Made by a program: the position numbers and the translations under genes. Under the pieces are notes generated by a model. That model worked only from the letters and a program-made list of their open reading frames with translations. It was not told where the DNA came from and ran no database searches. Below are positions 9,038-17,255 of a stretch of 64,000 nt of DNA, piece by piece (position 1 is the first letter of the stretch; the number at the start of each line of letters is the position of its first letter). Source of the stretch: Brevibacterium yomogidense (GTDB lineage: Bacteria; Actinomycetota; Actinomycetes; Actinomycetales; Brevibacteriaceae); NCBI RefSeq assembly GCF_900163715.1, contig NZ_FWFF01000017.1, positions 496,001 to 560,000 of the forward strand. The letters run 5' to 3'.

Positions 9038-9685
9038 GTGCACCATTCGCACGCTGCTCACGAGGGCGCGAACCGGTCGACCGGTTCGCGCCCTCGTGCG
9101 TCGTCCGGCGGGTGGCGCCGCTGGCTGAGGGTGGGCGGGATCGTCGTCCTGATCGCAGTCGTGGCCGCGGGCCTCATCCGAGGAGTGGGCGTCCAGAGCT
9201 TCACCGTCCCCAGCGCGTCGATGTCACCTGCGCTGGAACCCGGTGACCGGATCGTCGCGCTGCGGGCGCCGGCGCTGTTCGATACCGTCGAGCGCGGCGA
9301 CGTCATCGTCTTCGACGGTCGGGGCTCCTTCGTCGGCAGCCTTCCGCCGGACACGTTCGCCCAGATGGGCGCCTGGTTCGGGATCGGCCCGCGCGACGTC
9401 TACTACGTGAAGAGGGTCATCGGGGTCGGCGGCGACACGGTGCAGTGCTGCGACGACGACGGCCGACTGCTGGTCAATGACCGGCCCCTCGACGAGCCCT
9501 ATCTCAAGGAGCGGCCCCGGGCGGCCTCGGGCGTGGAGTTCGCCGTCGAAGTCCCCGCCGACAGGCTCTGGGTCCTGGGCGACAACCGCTACGACTCGAC
9601 CGATTCGCGCGCGCTGCTGGGTCGACCGGGCGGCGGCATGATCCGTGACGACCGGGTCATCGGGACCGTCACCAGCGTCGGATGA
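9038..9685 (+). CDS. lepB: Signal peptidase I (first of two, start uncertain)
   Basis: Type I signal peptidase that removes signal peptides from exported proteins at the outer face of the membrane. Visible: one N-terminal membrane helix (GGIVVLIAVVAAGLIRG), the catalytic serine box PSASMSPALEPGD, the lysine box YVKRVIGVGGDT, and box E VLGDNRYDSTDSR. The start is uncertain: GTG 9038 gives a 31-residue cytoplasmic lead, but a perfect palindrome at 9059-9098 lies inside that lead and looks like the rplS terminator; GTG 9131 would begin at the membrane helix. A paralogue follows 36 nt downstream. Function is secure. Confidence 0.9.
   Translation: MHHSHAAHEGANRSTGSRPRASSGGWRRWLRVGGIVVLIAVVAAGLIRGVGVQSFTVPSASMSPALEPGDRIVALRAPALFDTVERGDVIVFDGRGSFVGSLPPDTFAQMGAWFGIGPRDVYYVKRVIGVGGDTVQCCDDDGRLLVNDRPLDEPYLKERPRAASGVEFAVEVPADRLWVLGDNRYDSTDSRALLGRPGGGMIRDDRVIGTVTSVG
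9059..9098. terminator. Perfect 40-bp palindrome after rplS
   Basis: All 40 bases are self-complementary: 18-bp arms around a TCGA centre. It lies 41 nt after the L19 stop codon and is likely the rplS terminator. It also lies within the longest reading of the downstream signal peptidase gene. Confidence 0.75.
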
Positions 9686-9707
9686 CGGCCCGGAGGCTGC
9701 GCGCGGC

Positions 9708-9713
9708 TAGACT
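9708..9713 (+). promoter_or_regulatory. -10 element of a leaderless promoter (second lepB)
   Basis: TAGACT ends 8 nt before the GTG at 9722. The expected transcription start falls on or next to that GTG. An upstream TTG start at 9713 would overlap the -10 and is rejected. Confidence 0.6.
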
Positions 9714-9721
9714 TGGCGATC

Positions 9722-10414
9722 GTGAGTGGAAGAGACGGCGAGCCCGGTGACAAGAAGTCCCTGTGGGGCACCCTCCGCGAATTCGCGATCATCATCGTCA
9801 TCGCCCTCATCGTGTCCTGGGCACTGAAGACCTTCGTCGTGCGCAGCTTCCACATCCCGTCCGCGTCGATGGAGCAGACGCTCCAGGTCGGTGACCGCGT
9901 GATGGTCAATCAGCTCTTCTTCAACGACGTCGAGCGCGGCGATGTCGTGGTCTTCGACGATCCGGGCGGATGGCTGGAGCCGGGAGTCGCCGCGCAGTAC
10001 GAGCCGAATCCGGTGCTCGTGTTCGTGGGACTCCAGCCCGCAGATGCGGGGACTCAGCTCATCAAGCGCGTGATCGGGGTCGGGGGCGACACCATCGAAT
10101 GCTGTGACGATGCCGGCACGCTGATGGTCAACGGCGAGCCGATCGACGAATCCGCGTACCTGCAGCCGGGGGTCACTCCGTCCGACGTGCCGTTCTCCGT
10201 CGAAGTCCCCGAGGACCACTACTGGGTGATGGGCGACAACCGCAGCAATTCGCTGGACTCCCGCTACAACACGGATGCGGAGGGGGGCCCCTTCGTCTCC
10301 GACGACAACGTGGTGGGCGAGGTGTTCGTCATCAACTGGCCGATGGACCGCCTGCGGTGGATGGGCGGCGACGAGCCCGCGTTCGACGGTGTGCCCGACG
10401 CGGGGGAGGGCTGA
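9722..10414 (+). CDS. lepB: Signal peptidase I (second of two)
   Basis: Second type I signal peptidase, paralogous to the preceding gene. An N-terminal cytoplasmic segment precedes a membrane helix (FAIIIVIALIVSWALKTF), then the serine box PSASMEQTLQVGD, lysine box LIKRVIGVGGDT and VMGDNRSNSLDSR. Both paralogues carry a Cys-Cys-Asp-Asp sequence just after the lysine box. The start GTG is set by the -10 TAGACT placed 8 nt upstream (leaderless). The stop abuts the rnhB GTG. Duplicate signal peptidases beside rnhB are common in actinobacteria; possible substrate division cannot be read from sequence. Confidence 0.95.
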   Translation: MSGRDGEPGDKKSLWGTLREFAIIIVIALIVSWALKTFVVRSFHIPSASMEQTLQVGDRVMVNQLFFNDVERGDVVVFDDPGGWLEPGVAAQYEPNPVLVFVGLQPADAGTQLIKRVIGVGGDTIECCDDAGTLMVNGEPIDESAYLQPGVTPSDVPFSVEVPEDHYWVMGDNRSNSLDSRYNTDAEGGPFVSDDNVVGEVFVINWPMDRLRWMGGDEPAFDGVPDAGEG

Positions 10415-11110
10415 GTGCCCGTCCCGGCGATCACCGAGCACACGGTGGAGATCGCATGTCACCGTGAGGGTGCACGGTTCGTCATCGGCATGGACGAAGT
10501 GGGCCGCGGCGCGCTCGCGGGCCCCGTCGGAGTCGGCGCCGTCCGCGTGGACGTGGAAGCGCTGGCTGCGGGCGTCGACGACGATGTGTGCCGGGTCCCG
10601 GAGGGGCTGCGGGATTCGAAGCAGGTTCCCGTCTCCCGTCGCACCGCTCTCGCAGAGGCCGTCGGAGCATGGCGGCCCGAGCACGCGGTCGCGTACGCGA
10701 GCGCGGAGGAGATCGACGCGGTGGGGATCACTCTGGCGCTGTGCCTGGCAGGTCGCCGGGCTCTGGCTGCGCTCACGCCGTTCGGCCCTGCAGATCTCGT
10801 CCTGCTGGACGGCAGCCACGACTGGCTGTCCACACCCCTGACCCTCGATGCGGCGCTCGTCTTCGGAGACGCCGTCGATGTCGAGGTGCCGCGCGTGCGC
10901 ACGATCGTGAAGGGCGACGGGTCCGTGGCGACGATCGCGGCTGCGAGCGTGCTCGCGAAGGTCGATCGCGACGCGAGGATGCGGACCCTCCACCGTGAGG
11001 TGCCGTCCTACGGCTGGGAGTCGAACATGGGGTACGGCTCGGCCGCCCATCGCGAGGCGATCGCCTCGCTGGGCGTCACACACCATCACCGGAGGTCCTG
11101 GGCCCTATGA
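10415..11110 (+). CDS. rnhB: Ribonuclease HII
   Basis: Removes ribonucleotides and RNA-DNA hybrids from DNA. The type 2 RNase H motif MDEVGRGALAGPV (near residue 26) supplies the Asp-Glu metal ligands; LLDGSHDWL and ASVLAKVDRDARM carry further active-site residues. The GTG immediately follows the lepB stop, so translation is probably coupled. 231 residues, slightly longer than the E. coli enzyme (198) because of an N-terminal lead and a loop before RDSKQ-type residues (GLRDSKQV). Secure assignment. Confidence 0.96.
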   Translation: MPVPAITEHTVEIACHREGARFVIGMDEVGRGALAGPVGVGAVRVDVEALAAGVDDDVCRVPEGLRDSKQVPVSRRTALAEAVGAWRPEHAVAYASAEEIDAVGITLALCLAGRRALAALTPFGPADLVLLDGSHDWLSTPLTLDAALVFGDAVDVEVPRVRTIVKGDGSVATIAAASVLAKVDRDARMRTLHREVPSYGWESNMGYGSAAHREAIASLGVTHHHRRSWAL

Positions 11111-11122
11111 GCGCTGCATGGC

Positions 11123-11128
11123 TAGGAT
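11123..11128 (+). promoter_or_regulatory. -10 element of a leaderless promoter (DUF2469 gene)
   Basis: TAGGAT ends 7 nt before the ATG at 11136, so the transcript should start at or one base from the ATG. CCCTATGAGCGC occurs both at the end of rnhB (11103) and at this start (11132). Confidence 0.6.
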
Positions 11129-11135
11129 GGCCCCT

Positions 11136-11453
11136 ATGAGCGCCGAGGATCTTGAGGACTACGAAGCGGACCAGGAGCTCCAGCTCTACCGGGAGTACCG
11201 GGATGTGGTCGGACTCTTCTCCTATGTGGTGGAGACCGATCGACGCTTCTATCTGGCCAATTCGGTGGATCTGAAGGCCCACGAGGCGGGCACGGACGTC
11301 TACTTCGAGCTCACTCTCAAGGACGCGTGGGTGTGGGACACCTTCCGCTCCGCACGCTTCGTCAAGCACGTCCACGTGCTGACCTTCAAGGACGTGAACA
11401 TCGAGGAGCTCGCGAAATCCGATCTGGAGCCGCCCTCGTCGCTGCGGCGGTGA
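11136..11453 (+). CDS. DUF2469 family protein
   Basis: 105-residue conserved actinobacterial protein of unknown function. The acidic N terminus MSAEDLEDYEADQELQLYRE and the C-terminal WDTFRSARFVKHVHVLTFKD are the parts I recognise as DUF2469. The family regularly sits between rnhB and yraN, as here. It is soluble with no signal peptide. The start is fixed by the -10 TAGGAT seven nucleotides upstream. Its stop codon lies in the first unit of a 17-bp tandem repeat, and a hairpin at 11492 follows. Confidence 0.92.
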   Translation: MSAEDLEDYEADQELQLYREYRDVVGLFSYVVETDRRFYLANSVDLKAHEAGTDVYFELTLKDAWVWDTFRSARFVKHVHVLTFKDVNIEELAKSDLEPPSSLRR

Positions 11454-11488
11454 TGTTGCTCCGGCGGTGATGTCGCTCCGGTGGTGAT
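11445..11488. repeat. 17-bp tandem repeat across the DUF2469 stop codon
   Basis: Units at 11445-11461 and 11462-11478 differ at one base, and a partial third unit runs to 11488. Each carries TGA (11451, 11468, 11485); these fall in three different frames. The first TGA is the true stop. Confidence 0.8.
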
Positions 11489-11491
11489 CCG

Positions 11492-11524
11492 CGCGAGCAT
11501 GTGACTCACGGTCACAGGCTCGCG
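11492..11524. terminator. Hairpin terminator after DUF2469 gene
   Basis: Arms CGCGAGC-TGTGAC and GTCACA-GCTCGCG pair around TCACG with one internal A/G mismatch. It ends the rnhB-side transcript before yraN. Confidence 0.65.
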
Positions 11525-11629
11525 CGCAGCGATGCCACGGCGCGCACAGCGGACTGTGGGCAGCCGCTCGTCCGTCCACAGGTGCCGACGGGCCTTCCAT
11601 CCGCAGCCTCGTGAGCGTGCCATGGGGGC

Positions 11630-11986
11630 ATGTCCAGACAGACTTTGGGAAGACGAGGCGAGGACTTCGCGGTCCAGCACCTCGAAGCGCACGGATGGAC
11701 CATCCACCAGCGGAACTGGCGCTGTCGCCACGGCGAGATCGACATCATCGCGATCACACCGGACGGGACGACAGTCGTCTTCGTCGAGGTGCGGACACGC
11801 TCATCGGTGAACGCGGGACATCCCCTGGAGACGATCGGAGTGCGCAAGGCCGCGAGGATGCGCCGCACCGCGGGAGCGTGGCTGTCCGCGCAGGATGAGT
11901 TCGTCCCGCGGTTCCGGATCGACGTGATCGGACTCATCTGGGCCGGAACGCAGCCGGAGCTCACGCACCTCGAGGGGCTGGAATGA
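11630..11986 (+). CDS. yraN: UPF0102 family protein YraN
   Basis: 118-residue protein of the YraN/UPF0102 family, which has a restriction-endonuclease-like fold; the biochemical role is not settled. Visible are LGRRGEDFAVQHLE (residues 6-19), the putative metal-binding core GEIDIIA, and VVFVEVRTR, which takes the place of the usual ExK. ATG follows a GGGGGC stretch. It overlaps comM by ATGA, and its position directly before comM and dprA is conserved. Together the set suggests a DNA-processing operon yraN-comM-dprA. Confidence 0.92.
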   Translation: MSRQTLGRRGEDFAVQHLEAHGWTIHQRNWRCRHGEIDIIAITPDGTTVVFVEVRTRSSVNAGHPLETIGVRKAARMRRTAGAWLSAQDEFVPRFRIDVIGLIWAGTQPELTHLEGLE

Positions 11987-13551
11987 GCCGCACCGGGGCG
12001 GAGCGACCGCCCACCGCGCCACCGCCGGTGACCCTGGGCCAGACCGATGCGATCGCCCTTTCCGGGCTCGACGGCACGCCCGTCGTGGTCGAGGCGAGTG
12101 TGAACCCCGGGATCCCCGGCATCGACGTCGTGGGCCTGCCGGACGCCTCCGTGAGCGAATCCCGCAAGCGGATCCGCGCGGCACTCAGCAACCTGGGGGT
12201 GCGGCTCAAGGCGATGCGGTACACGGTCTCCCTGTCTCCCGGCAGCGTCCGGAAGATCGGAAGCGGATTCGACCTCGCGATCGCGACCGCCGTTCTCGGA
12301 GCCGAACAGGTGGTGGATCCGGACCGGACGCGCGGAGTAGTGTTCTGCGGCGAGCTGGGACTGGACGGGAGGATACTGCCCGTGCCGGGAGTGCTGCCGA
12401 CCATCGTGTCTGGCCTGCGGTCCGGCTTCACGCACTTCGTCGTCCCCGCGGGCTGCGCGGAGGAGGCCCACGTGGTCCCCGGTGCGCAGATCATCCCGGT
12501 CGCGAGCCTGGCCGAATGCGCCGCATGGTTCGGTGCGGACATGGTCCCGCACCCGGTCGAGATCGCTCGTGACCGCAGCACGGCCCACGCACAGCGGCCG
12601 GAGGTCCATGACCTGGCTCAGGTGCAGGGCCAGGACGACGCCCGCCAGGCGCTGGAGATCGCAGCGGCGGGGCGGCATCATCTGCTGATGACCGGTGCAC
12701 CCGGCGCGGGGAAGACGCTCCTGGCCGGGTGCCTGCCGGGGATCCTGCCGCCCCTGGACGAGGACGCCGCTGTCGAGGTGCTCGCCCTGGCCTCGCTGGC
12801 GGGGACCCTCTCCACCCGGGACGTGCCGCCCCTGCCGCCGTTCGAGACGCCGCACCATCGCACGACGACGGCCGCGATGCTCGGCAGCTCACGGCCGAAC
12901 AGCGTCGGGGTCTTCTCGCGTGCGCATCACGGAGTCCTGTTCATGGACGAGGCTCCAGAATTCTCACGCGACGTGCTCGAAGCACTGCGCGAACCGCTGG
13001 AGTCGGGATGGTGCCGCGTGTCCCGCAGCTGGGGGTCTGTCGACCTGCCCAGTCGATTCCAACTCGTGATGGCGGCGAATCCCTGTCCGTGCGGGATGGG
13101 CGCGACCGGATCCGCAGGGTGTCGCTGCACGCCGCGTGACCGGCTGCGCTACCGGGGGCGACTGTCGGGTCCGCTGCTGGACCGCATCGACATGCGACTC
13201 GAGATGCTCCCGGTCACAGCAGTCGACGTGCACGCGGCTGAACCGCGTGAGTCGTCTGCGGAGGTCCGGCGTCGTGTGATCGCCGCACGCACCGTGCAGG
13301 CGGATCGCTATGCGGGGATGGGATGGTCCACCAACGGCCAGGCCCCCGGCGGCTGGCTGCGCGGGGAGTTCCGGTTCGCCGCACGCGAGACCCGTGTGCT
13401 CGACCGTGCGCTGGAGACCGGAGTCCTCACGATGCGCGGCTATGACCGGGTGCTGCGCGTCGCGACGACCATCGCAGATCTTGCCGGCCGGGAACGTCCC
13501 GGCGCCGACGAACTGGGCACGGCCCTGCTCATGCGCACACAGGAGGCCTGA
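11983..13551 (+). CDS. comM: YifB/ComM family AAA+ ATPase (Mg-chelatase-like)
   Basis: ComM-type hexameric helicase that promotes branch migration during natural transformation. The 522-residue protein has an N-terminal Lon-like/ChlI domain (GIDVVGLPDASVSESR near 45), an AAA+ module with Walker A GAPGAGKTLL near 238 and Walker B LFMDEAPEF near 320, then a Cys-rich patch CPCGMGATGSAGCRC and the C-terminal Mg-chelatase helical domain. ATGA overlap with yraN; dprA follows after 3 nt. Presence of ComM, DprA and YraN does not by itself prove competence, since these are widespread. Confidence 0.96.
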   Translation: MSRTGAERPPTAPPPVTLGQTDAIALSGLDGTPVVVEASVNPGIPGIDVVGLPDASVSESRKRIRAALSNLGVRLKAMRYTVSLSPGSVRKIGSGFDLAIATAVLGAEQVVDPDRTRGVVFCGELGLDGRILPVPGVLPTIVSGLRSGFTHFVVPAGCAEEAHVVPGAQIIPVASLAECAAWFGADMVPHPVEIARDRSTAHAQRPEVHDLAQVQGQDDARQALEIAAAGRHHLLMTGAPGAGKTLLAGCLPGILPPLDEDAAVEVLALASLAGTLSTRDVPPLPPFETPHHRTTTAAMLGSSRPNSVGVFSRAHHGVLFMDEAPEFSRDVLEALREPLESGWCRVSRSWGSVDLPSRFQLVMAANPCPCGMGATGSAGCRCTPRDRLRYRGRLSGPLLDRIDMRLEMLPVTAVDVHAAEPRESSAEVRRRVIAARTVQADRYAGMGWSTNGQAPGGWLRGEFRFAARETRVLDRALETGVLTMRGYDRVLRVATTIADLAGRERPGADELGTALLMRTQEA

Positions 13552-13554
13552 GAC

Positions 13555-14832
13555 GTGGACGCACACATGGATGATGCGGATCAGACGGGGATGGACGCCC
13601 AGGAACCGCCGGACGCCCAGGAACTGCAGAGCGACCGGGGAACACAGCGCGAGCGCGCGGCGGCGGCAGACCTCGTGCGGATGGCGGAGCCCGGCGATGT
13701 GCTGCTGGCCGCACTCGTCCGTGCCGTCGGCTTAGTCGATGCACGCGGTCTGGCAGTCAGCGGCGCCGGCGGGGATCGACGACGCGCAGTGGAGGCGGTG
13801 GTCGAGGAGCTGGGCGGACGCGGCGGAGGAGCGGATGCCGCCGGCCTCGGAACGCGGATGGAGGAGGCGTTCGCACGGTGGGCCGTACGCGTCGACGAGC
13901 TGGACGGCGCCCGCGATCTGCGGATCATGGCACGGCTCGACGGACGCCTGGTGATCCCCACCGATGACGAATGGCCGATCGGCCTCGACGATCTGGGGAC
14001 CCACGCTCCGATCGCGCTGTGGGTGCGCGGACCGGCACGGCTGAGAACCGTGCTCCAGCGATCGGTGGCGATCGTGGGCGCACGTGCCGCGGACTCGTAC
14101 GGGCTGACGGTCACGAAGATGCTCGCGTGGGACCTCGCGGGTGACGGATGGACGATCGTCTCCGGCGGCGCCTACGGGGTCGATGCCGCCGCCCACCGCA
14201 CGGCGCTCGCCGCGGATGCGTCGACCGTGGCATTCATGGCCGGCGGTGCCGACGCGCTCTACCCCCGCGGCAACGACCAGCTGCTCACCGATGTCCTCAG
14301 GTCAGGCGCGATCGTCTCCGAGGCCGCACCCGGTCAGACGGCGATGCGACACCGCTTCCTGCTGAGGAACCGGCTCATCGCGGCCGCATCGCGCACGACC
14401 GTCGTGACGGCTGCGGGTCACCGGTCCGGGGCGTTGAACACCGCGAACCGAGCAGCGGAACTCCTCCGTCCCGTGGGCGCCGTTCCCGGATCGGTCATGA
14501 GCGACCAGTCCGCCGGCTGCCACCGGCTCATCCGAGAGGGCTCCGCGGTGCTCGTGACGGATGCGCAGGACGTGATCGAGCTCGCCGCGCCGCTCACGGA
14601 GACGGTGGACGAGGGAGGCGACGTGCAGACCGCCCTGCGGATCACCGATGCGATGCAGCCTCACGAGCTGCAGCTGTATTCGGCGCTGCCTGTCCGCAGG
14701 GGCGTGGATGTGCCGACGCTGGCCGCTCGTGCGGGGCTCGGCGTCGGGGCGGCCATGGCGGCCCTGGGGATGCTGGAGCTCGCCGGCCATGCGCGGCGGA
14801 CGGATCACGGCTGGGTGAAGTGCCCCGGGTGA
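13555..14832 (+). CDS. dprA: DNA-processing protein DprA
   Basis: Loads RecA on incoming single-stranded DNA during transformation. The Rossmann-like DprA domain runs from VAIVGARAADSYG (about 171) through SGGAYGVDAAAH, MAGGADALYPRGN and RNRLIAAASRTTVVTAAG. A C-terminal winged helix (about 365-425, ending DHGWVKCPG) follows. The N terminus is acidic and low in complexity; GTG 13555 and ATG 13567 are both possible starts. The gene lies 3 nt after comM and 18 nt before xerC, whose leaderless promoter begins 6 nt after the dprA stop. Confidence 0.95.
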   Translation: MDAHMDDADQTGMDAQEPPDAQELQSDRGTQRERAAAADLVRMAEPGDVLLAALVRAVGLVDARGLAVSGAGGDRRRAVEAVVEELGGRGGGADAAGLGTRMEEAFARWAVRVDELDGARDLRIMARLDGRLVIPTDDEWPIGLDDLGTHAPIALWVRGPARLRTVLQRSVAIVGARAADSYGLTVTKMLAWDLAGDGWTIVSGGAYGVDAAAHRTALAADASTVAFMAGGADALYPRGNDQLLTDVLRSGAIVSEAAPGQTAMRHRFLLRNRLIAAASRTTVVTAAGHRSGALNTANRAAELLRPVGAVPGSVMSDQSAGCHRLIREGSAVLVTDAQDVIELAAPLTETVDEGGDVQTALRITDAMQPHELQLYSALPVRRGVDVPTLAARAGLGVGAAMAALGMLELAGHARRTDHGWVKCPG

Positions 14833-14838
14833 CGGGGC

Positions 14839-14844
14839 TACCCT
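14839..14844 (+). promoter_or_regulatory. -10 element of a leaderless promoter (xerC)
   Basis: TACCCT ends 6 nt before the xerC ATG. The predicted transcription start coincides with the A of that ATG. Confidence 0.6.
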
Positions 14845-14850
14845 GGGAGC

Positions 14851-15912
14851 ATGCCTGCTTCCCCCACGGGCGATCTCATCGGCCGTTCACTGCACGATCC
14901 CGCGTACATCGACGCGGTGGAGGCTTTCGACGCGCACCTGAGGCTTGAGCGCGGAGCATCCGAGCACACGCGCCGCGCGTACGTCGGCGACGTCTGTCGG
15001 CTGCTCGCGACGTTCGAGGGGCCGGACGGCAGAGGGCTGCCGCTCACCGACATCGAGGCGGGCAATCTGCGGGAGTGGGTGCTGACGATGTCGCGCACCG
15101 GGTCGTCACCGGCGACCACCGCCCGGCGGATCGCCTCTGTGCGGAGGTTCTTCGGCCAGTGCCTCCGGTCGGGGAGGATCGCGCAGGATCCCTCGACTCG
15201 GCTCCGCACACCGAAGAAGCCGTCACGGCTCCCCACCGTGCTCCAGCAGGAGCACGCGGCGCGCGTCCTGGACGGTGCCGATGGACGGACGGACAGCGCG
15301 CGGACAGACAGGCCGCCTGCGTCCGCGGTACTGTCCGACGTCTCGGATGCGATGGAGGTGCCGGAAGCGACGAAGGCGTCCGAGCCGTCTGATCCGACGA
15401 GGAGCGCGGTGGGCCTGCGCGATGCGGCGCTGCTCGAGCTGCTGTACGCGACGGGACTGCGGGTGTCGGAGCTCGTGGGCCTCGACCTCGACGACGTCGA
15501 TGGGGCGGCGGGCCTCGTCACGGTGCTGGGCAAGGGCGGCAAGGTGCGACGAGTGCCGTTCGGCGCTCCCGCGGCCCGAGCCGTCGACGCGTGGCGCGAG
15601 GCAGGACGTCCCGCGCTCGCCCACGAGGACTCCGGCCCCGCCCTGTTCCTCGGTGTGCGCGGGGCCCGCCTCGATGTCCGACAGGTGCGTCGCGTCGTGA
15701 AGGCGGCGACTGATGCGGTTCCCGGTACGCCCCACCTGTCTCCCCACGGCCTGCGTCATTCGGCTGCGACCCACATGGTCGAGAACGGCGCTGACATCCG
15801 TCAGGTCCAGGAGTATCTGGGGCATGCGGCACTCAGCTCGACCCAGATCTACACCCACGTGTCGCTGGGCCGGCTCGCCGCGGTGTACGACCGAGCGCAT
15901 CCCCGGGCCTGA
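14851..15912 (+). CDS. xerC: Tyrosine recombinase XerC
   Basis: Site-specific recombinase that resolves chromosome dimers at dif with a partner XerD. An N-terminal SAM-like core-binding domain (about 20-125) precedes the catalytic domain, with R204 (GLRVSELV), the GKGGK lysines near 228-231, H299-R302 (HGLRH), H325 (LGHAAL) and nucleophile Y334 (IYTH). An Asp/Ser/Ala-rich insertion of about 43 residues (143-185) sits between the domains, so the protein is 353 residues rather than about 300. The dprA-xerC position supports XerC. It faces the peptidase gene tail to tail with only 4 nt between stop codons. Confidence 0.94.
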   Translation: MPASPTGDLIGRSLHDPAYIDAVEAFDAHLRLERGASEHTRRAYVGDVCRLLATFEGPDGRGLPLTDIEAGNLREWVLTMSRTGSSPATTARRIASVRRFFGQCLRSGRIAQDPSTRLRTPKKPSRLPTVLQQEHAARVLDGADGRTDSARTDRPPASAVLSDVSDAMEVPEATKASEPSDPTRSAVGLRDAALLELLYATGLRVSELVGLDLDDVDGAAGLVTVLGKGGKVRRVPFGAPAARAVDAWREAGRPALAHEDSGPALFLGVRGARLDVRQVRRVVKAATDAVPGTPHLSPHGLRHSAATHMVENGADIRQVQEYLGHAALSSTQIYTHVSLGRLAAVYDRAHPRA

Positions 15913-15916
15913 CGCG

Positions 15917-16999
15917 TCATCCGCCCGCGAACTCCCAGTGCCACGCCTCCGGCAGCGATCCGTTCTGCCGTGCCCATGACGGGTGGATCCACCCGAAGCG
16001 CGGCCCATTCGTCTGCATCCAGATGTGGGTCTCCGCACCGAAGCGGTTGATCCCACCGCCCAGATCCATGGCCAGTCCCCACCCGTGGTTCGACGTTCCC
16101 GGGGCGGCCGCCATGCGTCCCTTCCTCCGCTTCAGGATCACCTGCGTGTCGTAGTCGCGATACGAGTCCGTGACAGAGATCGGCGCGCCGAATCGCTGTG
16201 CATACGCGTGACTCATCTCGTCGAAGGCACGTGCCGCGTCGCAGCGCAGGAGGTGTCCCGGTGCAGTCTGCACCGCGCAGAGTGCGACGGCGGGGATCCG
16301 GCCGTTGCGATGCCCGCCCCACGGGCCTGCACCGGAGTGACCTGAATCGGAAGGGACCTCGGGGAGCTCTTCCGGCGCCTCCGCCTCCGGGAGCAGGATG
16401 ATGTCGCCCCGGCCGAAGAACGGCATGGGATCGACGTACTCGGTCTTCCTGTCCTGGGGCCAGACACCGACGTGCACACACCCGTCCGAGCAGTGCGCGG
16501 GAGTGGCCACGGCGCCTATCGGATGCCCGGGATGCACCTGATCGCCTGTGCTGACCGTGGCATCGACGTTCTCGACGCTGAGGACCCATGCACCCACTGC
16601 CACGCTCACGACCGGCTTCCCGCCCACCACGCCCGCGAAGCGGACCGTGCCGGCGGCGGGTGCGCGGATCGATTCTCCGGGGAGCGCCGCGAGGTCGACG
16701 CCGCGATGGCCCGTGTGCCAGTCGGCGTCCGGGGGATCGAATCCGCGCACGACGGTCGGCGACGGGACCGGTGCGATCCAGTCGGTGGGATGCGCTGCCG
16801 GATCCAGGCTCGACTGATCGGCGGCTGGAGCGGGCGGCGCTGCGGCGAGCACCTGCCCGGCCGCCACAGCTGGACCGATCACCATGGTCAGGACGAAGCA
16901 CACCGCTGCGACGAGCCGTCGGGTGCTGCGTCCCAGAGGGGATGACCGTCCCAGTGCGGGAGGCGGTGATCCTGGTGCGGGGTGCCGACGCGTGTCCAT
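15917..16999 (-). CDS. Secreted M23-VanY (M15) double-domain peptidase
   Basis: 360-residue putative cell-wall hydrolase. A signal peptide/anchor (about 26-48) is followed by an M23/LytM-like domain with H98xxxD102 (HRGVDL) and C174-V-H176, where the first His of the usual HxH is Cys. A second catalytic module resembles VanY/M15 carboxypeptidases: S303xH305xxG308xA310xD312 and E351-A-W-H354 at the very C terminus. M23 enzymes cut peptide cross-links; VanY enzymes trim the terminal D-Ala of stem peptides. One protein may therefore hold both activities, or use a degenerate M23 domain for binding. ATG 16999 is preferred; GTG 17005 is possible. An M23 gene between xerC and rpsB is usual in actinobacteria, but the VanY fusion is notable. 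Confidence 0.9.
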   Translation of the reverse strand: MDTRRHPAPGSPPPALGRSSPLGRSTRRLVAAVCFVLTMVIGPAVAAGQVLAAAPPAPAADQSSLDPAAHPTDWIAPVPSPTVVRGFDPPDADWHTGHRGVDLAALPGESIRAPAAGTVRFAGVVGGKPVVSVAVGAWVLSVENVDATVSTGDQVHPGHPIGAVATPAHCSDGCVHVGVWPQDRKTEYVDPMPFFGRGDIILLPEAEAPEELPEVPSDSGHSGAGPWGGHRNGRIPAVALCAVQTAPGHLLRCDAARAFDEMSHAYAQRFGAPISVTDSYRDYDTQVILKRRKGRMAAAPGTSNHGWGLAMDLGGGINRFGAETHIWMQTNGPRFGWIHPSWARQNGSLPEAWHWEFAGG

Positions 17000-17168
17000 G
17001 TGCACAGGAAAGCCCTGACGCCGCGGCGCGACCAGAGCGCCGCGACAGCTGTGGACGGATCACCGCTCCTGCACAGCCGCGCGTGCGCACGGATACGTGT
17101 GCGACCCACAGCCGCAGTGCGCGCCCCGACCTCGCCGTTTGGTTCGCCGTGCGGACGGCAGTACGATA

Positions 17169-17189
17169 CGGACAGCAGTACTGTGTCCG
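17169..17189. repeat. Inverted repeat in the rpsB upstream region
   Basis: CGGACA and TGTCCG flank the palindrome CAGTACTG with one unpaired G, giving 10 pairs in 21 bp. It could be an operator or the end of an RNA stem; sequence alone does not decide. Confidence 0.5.
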
Positions 17190-17255
17190 TCTGCTCTCAG
17201 GCTCTCGCCGTGCGACTCCGGTCGCGCGGCCGGCTCCCGGAAGCACGGTCACGGA

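Noticed and set aside
14851-15912. XerC as the integrase of a mobile element
   Set aside because: It lies in the conserved dprA-xerC position, has no attachment-like repeats or cargo genes nearby, and matches Xer recombinases.
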